Shown: positions 26,275 through 35,432 of the stretch, one piece after another | Position numbering within the stretch: position 1 is the first letter of the stretch | Layout: every line of letters starts with the position of its first letter | NCBI RefSeq assembly: GCF_900197595.1 | Contig: NZ_FZLO01000001.1 | Location: 744,001 to 808,000, forward strand | From: Scatolibacter rhodanostii | GTDB lineage: Bacteria; Bacillota; Clostridia; Oscillospirales; Acutalibacteraceae | Direction: 5' to 3' | Length of the DNA: 64,000 nt | Translations under genes and position numbers: made by a program | Notes under the pieces: generated by a model | Database searches by the model: none | Seen by the model: only the letters and a program-made list of their open reading frames with translations | Told to the model about the DNA's origin: nothing

Positions 26275-27945
26275 TTATTTTTGGTTAACTTTGTTTGTCA
26301 TGTAGTTATCCAAGGATTCTTTTTCTGCATTATAAACTGTCTGAGCTTCGGTCAAAACATTCTCTAAGCCCAAAGAATTCAATGTAGTAATGTAAGCATC
26401 CCATGTATCAACAGATTCTGAACCTGCGACAACGCCCCAGAGATATCTGTTCTTTTCATCTTCAACATCAGTTTTGCTCTCGACCCATGCTGTCAAAGAA
26501 GCTGGGTTTTTCCACTCTACGATAGTAGCAGCGAAGTCACGGCTATTTTTAGCAGCGTTTTCAAACAAAGCAGTTGTTTCAGGTGTGTTAACAATCAAAG
26601 CATCATCTTTACGGTTGAAGAGGTTGTTAAGCAAATCAAGTCCGATATTCTGAGACTGATTCTCTTCTGAACCAAGAGCTACGATAGGATTGTAAATGCC
26701 ATCATCAATTGTGTAATCTGTGCCTTCTATACCGAAAACTCTTTCTGTATAGTTTTCTGGGCTTGACATATCATCCCAAATGGCATAAATTCTTTCTGGA
26801 TCTTTTGCATTCTTTGTGATACCGAAGTAAGCCCATGCACCACTGGTAGCAGGATCTTCTTGTGGGTTTTTGTTTTCGCCGGTTACCATCTCAATCGGAG
26901 CCCACTTAGCATCAGGATTTGCTGCATAGAAAGCTTTCATGATTGGGTCATTCGGGTTGTTCCAAGTAATCCAGCTGTAAGTTACACCAAAACCGCCTTT
27001 AGCCATTTCTTCGTCACGGTTTGTGTCTTGTGTAATGTTAGGAGTGATATAGCCCTTTGCATACAAATCAGCAACATCAGCAACCCATTTTTTAGTATTA
27101 TCTTTAGCAGGACCATATCCAATATTGCCATCAGCATCTACAACAAATTTGTCATAGTGAGTGTCGCCGTAAGATTGAATCCAAGGCCAGAAGGAACGGA
27201 AATCATATCCGTCGCCGCCAAGGCCATAAGTATCTTTTTTGCCGTTGCCATCAGGATCATTCTCTGTGAATGCCTGCATAACAGCTTCTAGCTCTTCAAC
27301 TGTGGTAGGAACTTCTAAGCCTAGTTTATCTAACCAGTCTTGGCGAATCCACAATGTTTCGCATGAAGGCTCTGCAACGTCACCAGGGATACGGTAAACT
27401 GCACCGTCATCTTCTGTAGCATAATACAGAGATTTGGGGTCCATTGTGTTGTAGTAATCACGCATATTGGTGTATGTGTTCATGTATGTTGAAACGTCAG
27501 TCAAGAGACCAGCGTCTTTCCACTGCAAGAACTCATTGTCCATGCTCCACCACCACATAACATCAGGTGTTTCTTCTCCGCTAGCCATCAGCAAGCTAAT
27601 TTTAGCTTGGCCGTCTGACCAACCAGGAAGAACAACCAAATTGATATTTACGTTGTATTTCTCTTCCAGCATTTTTTCAATACGGCTGTCAGACTGTGTG
27701 TAACCAGTCATAACGGCAACTGAAAGATCCATAGTATCTTCATAGGCTGTAGGATCAACTTTAGCACCTTCTGTTTCAGGTGCATCAGTTTTGCTTTCGT
27801 CTGTTGTTGAAGATGAGCTTTCTGCAACTTTAGATGAAGCTTCGCTTTTGCTGCTAGTGTCTCCTTTTGAGCCACAAGCGCTAAGAGCAGTCATGGTCAT
27901 CACAAGGGCAAGAAGCAGACTAAATAACTTTACGGTCTTTTTCAT
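26275..27945 (-). CDS. Extracellular solute-binding lipoprotein (LplA-like sugar ABC importer)
   Basis: A 556-aa lipoprotein with lipobox LSACGSKG, a Ser-rich linker and a family 1 binding fold, of the large LplA-like type common in gut Firmicutes. Segments such as EETPDVMWWWSMDNEF and TVEELEAVMQAFTENDPDGN are typical. It probably binds an oligosaccharide or monosaccharide derivative. ATG at 27945 follows GAGGAAATATT; the longer frame is not needed. It is the last gene after two permeases, and the operon has no ATPase. Confidence 0.9.
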   Translation of the reverse strand: MKKTVKLFSLLLALVMTMTALSACGSKGDTSSKSEASSKVAESSSSTTDESKTDAPETEGAKVDPTAYEDTMDLSVAVMTGYTQSDSRIEKMLEEKYNVNINLVVLPGWSDGQAKISLLMASGEETPDVMWWWSMDNEFLQWKDAGLLTDVSTYMNTYTNMRDYYNTMDPKSLYYATEDDGAVYRIPGDVAEPSCETLWIRQDWLDKLGLEVPTTVEELEAVMQAFTENDPDGNGKKDTYGLGGDGYDFRSFWPWIQSYGDTHYDKFVVDADGNIGYGPAKDNTKKWVADVADLYAKGYITPNITQDTNRDEEMAKGGFGVTYSWITWNNPNDPIMKAFYAANPDAKWAPIEMVTGENKNPQEDPATSGAWAYFGITKNAKDPERIYAIWDDMSSPENYTERVFGIEGTDYTIDDGIYNPIVALGSEENQSQNIGLDLLNNLFNRKDDALIVNTPETTALFENAAKNSRDFAATIVEWKNPASLTAWVESKTDVEDEKNRYLWGVVAGSESVDTWDAYITTLNSLGLENVLTEAQTVYNAEKESLDNYMTNKVNQK

Positions 27946-28014
27946 TTGCAATATTTCCTCCTTAAGAAAATCTTTTATAGTTATCAGCGAATCGCTGATA
28001 TACTCCATCTGATA

Positions 28015-28917
28015 TTAGCCTTTAACGCCGCCAATCATAACACCTTTAACAAAGTATTTTTGAACAAACGGATAAACAATCAAAATTGGTACTGTCGCCA
28101 CGATAATAGAGGCAGCTTTAATGGTTTCGGCATTTGTGTTGGTTTGTGCTCTCACATTAACGCCTGCACTCTGCATAGCTTGCTGTGTATTTGTCAGCAT
28201 ATTTCTCAGCACAGCTTGCAGCGACCATTTATCAGTAGCTTGAATATACAGCACGGTAGACATATAATCATTCCAGTAGGTAACAGCAGTGAAAAGAGCA
28301 ATAGTTGCAATTGTTGCTTTTGACAACGGGATAATAATTTGGAAGAATATAATCAAATCATTTGCACCATCAATTCGTGCAGATTCTTCTAAACTCTCGG
28401 GAATGGCTGAGAAGAAACTTCTCATAATAATGCAGTTATAGGCACTAACCATTAACGGAAAAATCAATGCCCATATATTGTCATACAGACCAAGATTTTT
28501 AATAAGCAAATAGTTTGGAATCATTCCAGCATTGAAAATCATCGTAAACAAAACTAGAAACATAAATAATTTGCCGCCGCGCAATCTCTTTTTGCTAAGA
28601 GGATAAGCTGTCATAGCCGTCAGCAATGTACCAAGAATTGTACCCACCAAAGTAACAACAATTGTCACAAAAAAGCCGCTAAAAATGTCAGGACTCTTAA
28701 AAACAGATTTATATGTGTCTAAATTGAATCCCTTTGGGTATAAAAACAGACCACCGCGCAAAGCTGCATCTGTTGAACTAAAAGAGACCATCAACACGTG
28801 CCAAAACGGATATAGCACTAACAGACAAAGTACGACAAAAAATGCGTAATTAAAGATAGTAAATATTCTTTCACCTGTCGAAATATTTATAGAATTTTTC
28901 TTTGTTTTCATTTTCAT
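28015..28917 (-). CDS. Sugar ABC permease (LplC/YtcP-like, MalG family)
   Basis: A 300-aa permease with six predicted membrane segments and the EAA motif LEESARIDGANDLIIFFQI. The C-terminus, YFVKGVMIGGVKG, is a classic ending of this family. GTG/ATG choices cluster near the start; ATG at 28917 is taken because the upstream permease ends at 28928. It works with the LplB-like permease upstream. Confidence 0.9.
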   Translation of the reverse strand: MKMKTKKNSINISTGERIFTIFNYAFFVVLCLLVLYPFWHVLMVSFSSTDAALRGGLFLYPKGFNLDTYKSVFKSPDIFSGFFVTIVVTLVGTILGTLLTAMTAYPLSKKRLRGGKLFMFLVLFTMIFNAGMIPNYLLIKNLGLYDNIWALIFPLMVSAYNCIIMRSFFSAIPESLEESARIDGANDLIIFFQIIIPLSKATIATIALFTAVTYWNDYMSTVLYIQATDKWSLQAVLRNMLTNTQQAMQSAGVNVRAQTNTNAETIKAASIIVATVPILIVYPFVQKYFVKGVMIGGVKG

Positions 28918-28927
28918 GCTCACTTTC

Positions 28928-29875
28928 TTACCAAATTGAATCGTTGCCACTCTTCTTTGCAGCAAAGTTAACGCTGTAAATCAGAATCAAGGCTACCAGT
29001 GATTTAAACATACCTGCTGCCGTTGTAAAAGAATAGTCCGTTTTTTGAATACCCATTCGATAAACATAAGTATCAATAATATCGGCAACGTCATAGACAA
29101 GTGCAGAATAGAGCATGAAAATTTGGTCAAAACCTGCATTAAGTATGTTATTACAATTCAAAATCAAAGTGATAATAATCGTTGGCATAATAGCCGGAAG
29201 AGTAATATGAAGCATTTGTTTAAAACGTTTTGCTCCATCAATAGAAGCAGCTTCATAAAGCTGAGGATCGACACTTGAAAGAGCCGCCATATAAATGATA
29301 GTACCCCAACCCATATTCTTATAAACATCTGAAACAACAAGCATGGGCACAAAAGAGGATGTATCCGTTAACACTTGCATATCTTTACCTGTAAATACTT
29401 TTAAAACACCGGTAAGCAAACCTGTGCTTGGGTCTAACAGATTCATAACAATACCTGCCATGATAACCCAAGAAATAAAGTAAGGTAAATATAATAGAGT
29501 TTGTGAAATTTTCTTAAATTTCAAACTCTTCATTTCATTCATCATCAATGCCAAAATAATTGGAAGTGGAAAGCCAATAAGCATTTTCAACACACTGATT
29601 ACCAATGTATTCTTTAAAACTTTTAGGAAAGCAGGTTTGGTAAACAATTTTACAAATTGATCAAACCCAACCCATGTACTTTTATCCGGAGCAAATGGAT
29701 TATAATTCATAAATGCAATTTTTAAATCAGTCATCGGAATGTATTTAAAAACCAAAAAAAAGATTGCACCAGGAAGTAAAAGTAAATATAACCACTTATT
29801 TTGCACAATACTTTTACCTAATGTAACCCAATAACCGCTTTTTTTAGATTTGCCTCGAAGCGCTTCGCTCGCCAT
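28928..29875 (-). CDS. Sugar ABC permease (LplB-like, MalF family)
   Basis: A 315-aa permease with six membrane segments and the EAA loop LYEAASIDGAKRFKQMLHIT. It is the first gene of the importer operon, with a strong ribosome binding site (AAGGAGGAAG) before ATG 29875. A near-perfect promoter and inverted repeats lie 50-130 nt upstream, and a LacI-family regulator follows further upstream on the same strand. Confidence 0.9.
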   Translation of the reverse strand: MASEALRGKSKKSGYWVTLGKSIVQNKWLYLLLLPGAIFFLVFKYIPMTDLKIAFMNYNPFAPDKSTWVGFDQFVKLFTKPAFLKVLKNTLVISVLKMLIGFPLPIILALMMNEMKSLKFKKISQTLLYLPYFISWVIMAGIVMNLLDPSTGLLTGVLKVFTGKDMQVLTDTSSFVPMLVVSDVYKNMGWGTIIYMAALSSVDPQLYEAASIDGAKRFKQMLHITLPAIMPTIIITLILNCNNILNAGFDQIFMLYSALVYDVADIIDTYVYRMGIQKTDYSFTTAAGMFKSLVALILIYSVNFAAKKSGNDSIW

Positions 29876-29923
29876 CAAACTTCCTCCTTGAATTATCAAT
29901 TCACTAATTACAAAAGAAAATAT

Positions 29924-29939
29924 GCACTTTATTTAGTGC
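29924..29939. promoter_or_regulatory. Candidate operator (inverted repeat)
   Basis: GCACT-N6-AGTGC lies downstream of the importer promoter; a further AGCACTTT copy lies at about 29977-29984 beside the -10 box. The repeated AGTGC half-site suggests binding by the LacI-family protein encoded next door. Confidence 0.4.
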
Positions 29940-29971
29940 TATTTATTTTACTTTTGCATTATCTGAAATAC

Positions 29972-30000
29972 ATGATAGCACTTTAGATGTACATTGTCAA
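29972..30000 (-). promoter_or_regulatory. Promoter of the sugar importer operon
   Basis: Minus-strand TTGACA (29995-30000), 17-nt spacer, TATCAT (29972-29977). Strong -35 and good spacing fit a repressor-controlled promoter. Confidence 0.75.
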
Positions 30001-30042
30001 TATAAATTGGCTTTTTTCATATTTAAAAATAGACAAAAAAAC

Positions 30043-30074
30043 AAGTGTTCTTGAGTATAAAATCAAGAACACTT
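30043..30074 (-). terminator. Terminator of the LacI-family gene
   Basis: A perfect 12-bp stem, AAGTGTTCTTGA (30043-30054) with TCAAGAACACTT (30063-30074); on the minus strand it is followed by GTTTTTTTG. Confidence 0.92.
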
Positions 30075-30091
30075 TAAAACTATATTATAAC

Positions 30092-31117
30092 CTATTGAAG
30101 AATTAGTGCAGATTTTCTAAGAATGACTTCTGTAGATACATAAACGGTTTCAAAAGGCATACCAGGGTTCTTTAATCTCCAAAAAATCTGCTGTGCAAGT
30201 CTTCTGCCTAATTGATAATTATCTATTTTCACAGTAGAAAGTGGTGGATTAACAATTTTTGACTGATTTTCGTCATCAAACCCAGTCACTGCCAAATCTT
30301 TTGAAATTTCAATGCCATGCATTTGGGCATACATATAGAAATTGAAAGCAATCTTGTCATTTGCACAAACTAAAGCCTCCGGCAAAGTGAAATTCTCTAA
30401 AACATCTAGCATCTCTCGATCATAATAATAATGAAATTCTGTTGGCCCACATAAACACATTTTTTTATCAATTGGCAAGTGATGCGCTTTCATGGCCGCT
30501 TCAAAGCCTTTCCAACGTTCATACACAGATTGACAATATGTAATGTCACCAATAAAGCCGATCTTTTTGCATCCATTCTCAATCAAAGCTGATGTCAGTT
30601 TATAAATACTCTGAAATCCATCTAAAATAAAAATATCTTTTTTAAGTAAATAATCTCTAGGGGCATCCAAATAAACACAAGGAATTCCTGTCTGATTGAT
30701 TTCTTCGATAAATTTTTGCCGAAAAACAGATAAGCAAATCACTCCTGTTGTAAAAGACGGATCCAAGTTTTGTGGCAAAGAAAGATTTTTTTCTTCTTCT
30801 TCACTGACAAAATTTACTTGGCATATTCCGTTATTCTTTCGAATCTCGTCACAAATTCCCATAACAATTCGATTCCAAAAATCAGAAGTTTTTTTAGAAA
30901 TTAATACCATAAAATTGCGCTGTGTAGAAAAAGATGAAATTTTGATCTCTTTTAGGGCCTCAGTGCTTAGCTTTGAGTATTTCATCTTATAGGCAGTACG
31001 AATTACCTTTGTCTTTGTTTCATACGAAACCGATTCATCTAAATTCAGCGCTTTCGCAACAGTATTTCTGGATAGACCTGTTTCCCTCGCAATATCTAAA
31101 ATGGAAACCTTTTTCAA
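30092..31117 (-). CDS. LacI-family transcriptional regulator
   Basis: A 341-aa repressor-type protein. The N-terminal LacI helix-turn-helix KKVSILDIARETGLSRNTVA is followed by a periplasmic-binding-like effector domain (GFIGDITYCQSVYERWKGF, VTGFDDENQSKIVNPPLSTV). TTG at 31117 is taken as the start for three reasons: LacI proteins begin just here, AGGGGAGAT precedes it, and the promoter -10 box lies upstream inside the longer open frame. It likely senses a sugar and controls the LplABC-like importer downstream. Confidence 0.9.
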   Translation of the reverse strand: MKKVSILDIARETGLSRNTVAKALNLDESVSYETKTKVIRTAYKMKYSKLSTEALKEIKISSFSTQRNFMVLISKKTSDFWNRIVMGICDEIRKNNGICQVNFVSEEEEKNLSLPQNLDPSFTTGVICLSVFRQKFIEEINQTGIPCVYLDAPRDYLLKKDIFILDGFQSIYKLTSALIENGCKKIGFIGDITYCQSVYERWKGFEAAMKAHHLPIDKKMCLCGPTEFHYYYDREMLDVLENFTLPEALVCANDKIAFNFYMYAQMHGIEISKDLAVTGFDDENQSKIVNPPLSTVKIDNYQLGRRLAQQIFWRLKNPGMPFETVYVSTEVILRKSALILQ

Positions 31118-31148
31118 GTTTATCTCCCCTGTCTCTTTATATCTTTTA

Positions 31149-31177
31149 ATTATACCTATTAATTTCTCTTTCTGCAA
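31149..31177 (-). promoter_or_regulatory. Promoter of the LacI-family gene
   Basis: Minus-strand TTGCAG (31172-31177), 17-nt spacer, TATAAT (31149-31154). Its position rules out the longer TTG start at 31177. Confidence 0.75.
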
Positions 31178-31224
31178 CCAAATAATTTCGTTAGAATTAC
31201 CGTATTTATTCTTAATAAACTATT

Positions 31225-31268
31225 AAAAAAAGAGATTTCTTGCTTAAAATAGGCAAGAAATCCCTTTT
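31225..31268 (-). terminator. Terminator of mazF
   Basis: GATTTCTTGC/GCAAGAAATC stem (10 bp) starting right after the mazF stop; a T-rich tail lies on each side, so it may work in both directions. Confidence 0.85.
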
Positions 31269-31269
31269 T

Positions 31270-31617
31270 TTAATTATGAAGCCCAAAACTTACTGAAATT
31301 GCTTGGTTCACTTTGTTCATTGCTCCATCGTCCAGAGAACCCATTTTCTCTTTTAATCGATGCTTATCAATCGTTCGTACTTGTTCGAGCAACACAACCG
31401 AATCTTTCATAAGACCCGTATTTCCAGCATTAATTTCAATGTGTGTCGGAAGATTTGTTTTATCCCGCTGGCTTGTAATAGCGGCTGCTATCACAGTGGG
31501 ACTAAATTTATTTCCTACATCATTTTGAACAATAAGTACCGGTCGCACTCCGCCTTGCTCAGAACCAACTACAGGACTCAAATCCGCATAGTAGATATCT
31601 CCACGTTTTATGTTCAC
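31270..31617 (-). CDS. MazF/PemK-family mRNA endoribonuclease toxin
   Basis: A 115-aa MazF (NdoA/EndoA-like) protein. The conserved start [19 protein letters not shown] and the motifs [13 protein letters not shown] and [13 protein letters not shown] are intact, so it should be an active sequence-specific RNase. GTG at 31617 is chosen, 10 nt after CGGAG; an in-frame GTG 3 codons earlier overlaps the ribosome binding site. No MazE-like antitoxin is found in the 170 nt upstream, so the partner must be elsewhere or absent. It lies directly after rpoC. Confidence 0.92.
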   Translation of the reverse strand: MNIKRGDIYYADLSPVVGSEQGGVRPVLIVQNDVGNKFSPTVIAAAITSQRDKTNLPTHIEINAGNTGLMKDSVVLLEQVRTIDKHRLKEKMGSLDDGAMNKVNQAISVSFGLHN

Positions 31618-31785
31618 GGTTTTCACTCTCCGTTATAAAATCTTTGTTATTATTCTCTGCCCTTTTGCAGAAATTTAATCATATACCGCATAAAAATTTT
31701 AATATCCTTATACCATTTTATAACGAATCGCTGTTTTTGTGATTAAAATGGAGCTTCTTTTAAAAAAAGTTGTCCCGCAAACAAA

Positions 31786-31817
31786 AAACTGCCTGCAGGG
31801 TTAGCTGCAAGCAGTTT
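31786..31817 (-). terminator. Terminator of rpoBC
   Basis: AAACTGC-TGCAG pairs with CTGCA-GCAGTTT (one mismatch), followed on the minus strand by TTTTTTG. Confidence 0.85.
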
Positions 31818-31840
31818 CGTATTGTTATATTGCCATCATG

Positions 31841-34800
31841 TTATGAAACAATTCCTTCATCAGAAAAAGCATTGAATTCTGAATTATCTGTCTTTTTCTC
31901 TGCTGCACCAGCTTTTTCAATGGCAACGTCAGAGTAACACTGCATTCCCGTACCAGCAGGAACAAGCTTACCAATAATAACATTTTCTTTTAGACCAATT
32001 AGATGATCTACTTTGCCCTTAATGGCTGCATCTGTTAACACTCTGGTTGTTTCTTGGAAAGAAGCCGCTGACAAGAACGAATCTGTTGCCAGAGAAGCTT
32101 TTGTGATACCAAGCAGCATTGGGGTGTACACAGCTTCTTGAATACCTTCTTCTCCATTATTAATTCTATCCGCAATTGCCAAATTCTCATGGAACACTTC
32201 GTTTCGATCGGCCAACGAGCTAACAAGAAAATCGGTGCTGCCAGAATCTTCGATTCTAACCTTACGCATCATTTGGCGAACAATGATTTCAATGTGCTTA
32301 TCATTGATATCAACACCCTGCATACGATAAACACGCTGCACTTCTTGAATCAAGTAGTCTTGAACAGCCTGCACACCTCTAACTGCCAAAATATCATGCG
32401 GGTTGACAGAACCTTCAGTAATCAGCGTTCCTTTTTCGATGAAATCTCCCTCTTTAACTGTTACATGAGAGCCATAAGCAATCAGATAAGAACGAGAGTC
32501 ACCGTCTTCATTGTTTGTAACCACAACATGACGATTTTTCTTGATTTCTTGGAAAGAAACAGTACCTGAAATTTCACTAAGAATAGCCACACGTTTTGGT
32601 TTTCTGCCTTCAAAGAGTTCTTCAATACGCGGCAAACCTTGTGTGATATCTTCGGCACTCGCAACACCGCCGGTGTGGAACGTTCTCATTGTCAGCTGTG
32701 TACCAGGTTCACCGATAGATTGAGCCGCAATAATACCAACTGCCTCACCAACTGTAACGGCTTTACCGTTAGCAAGAGAAGCACCGTAGCATTTTTTGCA
32801 AACGCCATTTTTAGCACGGCAATTCAAAATAGAACGAATCTCAATTTTCTCGACACCACGTCCGATAATGGCATCCGCATCCGCATCATCCATCATCTTA
32901 TCTTTTGAAACGATGACATTGTTATTTTCGTCACAGAAATCATAAACCAAGTAACGTCCTATTAAACGCTCTTTCATCGGCTCAATAGACTCTTTACCCG
33001 AACGAATATCAAAGACTTCAATACCCTGTGTAGAATGACAATCATCCTCACGGATAATAACATCTTGCGCAACGTCAACCAAACGTCTGGTCAAGTAACC
33101 AGAGTCAGCGGTTCTCAAAGCAGTATCAGCCAGACCTTTACGAGCACCACGAGAAGAAATGAAGTATTCCAAAATGTTAAGGCCTTCACGATAGTTAGCC
33201 TTAATCGGAATTTCAATTGTTCTACCAGATGTATTCGCAATCAATCCACGCATACCGGCAAGCTGTCGAATCTGGCTCATCGTACCACGAGCACCTGAAT
33301 CAGCCATCATATAAATCGGGTTATAACGGTCAAGACCTTTTTGCAGAGCCACTGTTACTTCATTGGTGGTAACAGACCAAGTATCCAAAACCATTCTATA
33401 ACGTTCAGATTCTGAGATAAAGCCGTCACGATAGTCAGCCGCAATATTATTAATCGAAGCTTCAGCTTGTGCAATCAATGTCTTTTTCTCTTCCGGAATG
33501 GTTGCATCACAAACCGCAACGGTAATACCGCTGATTGTAGAATATTTGTAGCCCTGTGCCTTAATATTATCCAACACTTCAGCTGTGTGCTCTGTACCAT
33601 GCACTTTAATACATCTTTCAACGATTTGTCCAAGCTGTTTTTTACCAGCCAAGAACTCAATCTCAAATTTGAGTGCATTTTCAGGTGTACTTCTATCTAC
33701 ATAACCCAAATCCTGTGGGACCGGATTGTTAAATATAATTCTACCAACTGTTGTTTCTGTCAGACCAGTTAAAGGTTCACCGTTGAATTCTACGGTTCTG
33801 CGCACTTTAATTTTAGCGTGCAATCCTACTTCTTTTGCATCATAGGCCATAAGAGCTTCGTTGATGTCACGGAAGCATTTACCGTCACCCAATTCGCCAT
33901 CTTTATCCAGTGTCAGGTAGTAAGAACCCAGCACCATATCCTGTGTTGGAACAGCAACAGGACGACCGTCAGACGGTTTCAAAAGGTTGTTAGCAGCCAA
34001 CATCAAGAATCTAGCTTCTGCCTGTGCTTCTGCAGATAGCGGAACGTGAACAGCCATCTGATCACCGTCAAAGTCAGCATTATAAGCCGTACAAACCAAT
34101 GGATGAAGCTTCATAGCACGGCCTTCAACCAAGACCGGTTCAAAAGCTTGAATGCCCAGTCTATGCAGTGTAGGCGCACGGTTTAATAGAACCGGGTGAT
34201 TTTTAATGACAACTTCAAGAGCATCCCAAACTTCTGGTCTAGCTCTTTCAACAGACTTTCTAGCAGCTTTAATGTTACCAACTGCATTGGTTTCGACCAA
34301 GCGTTTCATAACAAACGGCTTGAAAAGTTCCAAAGCCATTTCTTTAGGCAAACCGCACTGATACATTTTGAGTTCTGGACCAACAACGATAACCGAACGA
34401 CCAGAGTAGTCAACACGTTTTCCCAACAAGTTCTGACGGAAACGACCCTGTTTACCTTTAAGCATATCAGAAAGAGATTTAAGGGGGCGGTTATTCGGTC
34501 CTGTAACCGGACGGCCACGTCTGCCGTTATCAATCAAAGCATCTACTGATTCTTGCAACATTCTCTTTTCATTACGAACAATGATATCAGGTGCACCAAG
34601 TTCAATCAATCTTTTTAGACGATTGTTACGATTGATAACACGGCGATATAAATCATTCAAGTCACTGGTAGCAAAACGTCCACCATCCAGTTGTACCATA
34701 GGACGAATTTCCGGGGGAATAACCGGAACTGCATCCATAATCATCCAAGAAGGCTTATTGCCTGACTGACGGAAAGCTTCTGCCACTTCAAGACGTTTAA

Positions 34801-35425
34801 GAAGTCTGACTCTTTTTTGTCCGCTGGCAACTTCCAATTCTTCTTTTAGACGAATAGATTCTTTTTCAACATCAATTTCTTCTAAAAGCTTTTTGATAGA
34901 TTCAGCGCCCATGCCGGCATCAAAATCATCGTCATATTTTTCACGCAGATCACGATATTCTTTTTCTGTAAGTGTCTGCATTTTAGAAAGCTCTTTTACA
35001 TTACCTGGGTCAGTAACGATATAAAGGGCAAAATAAAGAACCTTTTCAAGCACTCTTGGAGACAAATCCAAAATCAAGCTCATTCTTGAGGGAAGTCCCT
35101 TAAAGTACCAAATATGCGAAACCGGAGCCGCCAACTGAATGTGTCCCATGCGCTCACGACGAACCTTGCTGCGAGTAACTTCAACACCGCAGCGGTCGCA
35201 GATTTTGCCTTTATAACGAATTCTTTTATACTTTCCGCAATGACATTCCCAGTCTTTCTGCGGGCCAAAAATACGCTCACAGAAAAGTCCGTCTTTTTCG
35301 GGTTTCAACGTTCTGTAGTTGATCGTTTCAGGTTTTTTAACCTCACCATATGACCATTCACAAATCTTATCGGGAGAGGCTAAACCAATTTTTATCGACT
35401 CAAAAGTATTAAATTCCACACGCAC
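31841..35425 (-). CDS. rpoC: DNA-directed RNA polymerase beta' subunit
   Basis: The 1194-aa catalytic subunit. The N-terminal zinc ribbon ([19 protein letters not shown], near 60-80) and the magnesium-binding active site [12 protein letters not shown] (near 450) are intact. The second zinc site [14 protein letters not shown] (near 870-885) is also present. The C-terminus is short and lacks the large insert of Proteobacteria. The start is GTG at 35425; GTG at 35419 would give better spacing to AAGGGGG. It lies 7 nt after rpoB and ends at a clear terminator. Confidence 0.98.
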   Translation of the reverse strand: MRVEFNTFESIKIGLASPDKICEWSYGEVKKPETINYRTLKPEKDGLFCERIFGPQKDWECHCGKYKRIRYKGKICDRCGVEVTRSKVRRERMGHIQLAAPVSHIWYFKGLPSRMSLILDLSPRVLEKVLYFALYIVTDPGNVKELSKMQTLTEKEYRDLREKYDDDFDAGMGAESIKKLLEEIDVEKESIRLKEELEVASGQKRVRLLKRLEVAEAFRQSGNKPSWMIMDAVPVIPPEIRPMVQLDGGRFATSDLNDLYRRVINRNNRLKRLIELGAPDIIVRNEKRMLQESVDALIDNGRRGRPVTGPNNRPLKSLSDMLKGKQGRFRQNLLGKRVDYSGRSVIVVGPELKMYQCGLPKEMALELFKPFVMKRLVETNAVGNIKAARKSVERARPEVWDALEVVIKNHPVLLNRAPTLHRLGIQAFEPVLVEGRAMKLHPLVCTAYNADFDGDQMAVHVPLSAEAQAEARFLMLAANNLLKPSDGRPVAVPTQDMVLGSYYLTLDKDGELGDGKCFRDINEALMAYDAKEVGLHAKIKVRRTVEFNGEPLTGLTETTVGRIIFNNPVPQDLGYVDRSTPENALKFEIEFLAGKKQLGQIVERCIKVHGTEHTAEVLDNIKAQGYKYSTISGITVAVCDATIPEEKKTLIAQAEASINNIAADYRDGFISESERYRMVLDTWSVTTNEVTVALQKGLDRYNPIYMMADSGARGTMSQIRQLAGMRGLIANTSGRTIEIPIKANYREGLNILEYFISSRGARKGLADTALRTADSGYLTRRLVDVAQDVIIREDDCHSTQGIEVFDIRSGKESIEPMKERLIGRYLVYDFCDENNNVIVSKDKMMDDADADAIIGRGVEKIEIRSILNCRAKNGVCKKCYGASLANGKAVTVGEAVGIIAAQSIGEPGTQLTMRTFHTGGVASAEDITQGLPRIEELFEGRKPKRVAILSEISGTVSFQEIKKNRHVVVTNNEDGDSRSYLIAYGSHVTVKEGDFIEKGTLITEGSVNPHDILAVRGVQAVQDYLIQEVQRVYRMQGVDINDKHIEIIVRQMMRKVRIEDSGSTDFLVSSLADRNEVFHENLAIADRINNGEEGIQEAVYTPMLLGITKASLATDSFLSAASFQETTRVLTDAAIKGKVDHLIGLKENVIIGKLVPAGTGMQCYSDVAIEKAGAAEKKTDNSEFNAFSDEGIVS

Positions 35426-35432
35426 GTCCCCC

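Noticed and set aside
31618-31785. MazE-like antitoxin upstream of mazF
   Set aside because: The only ORFs are a dozen codons or so and lack antitoxin features.
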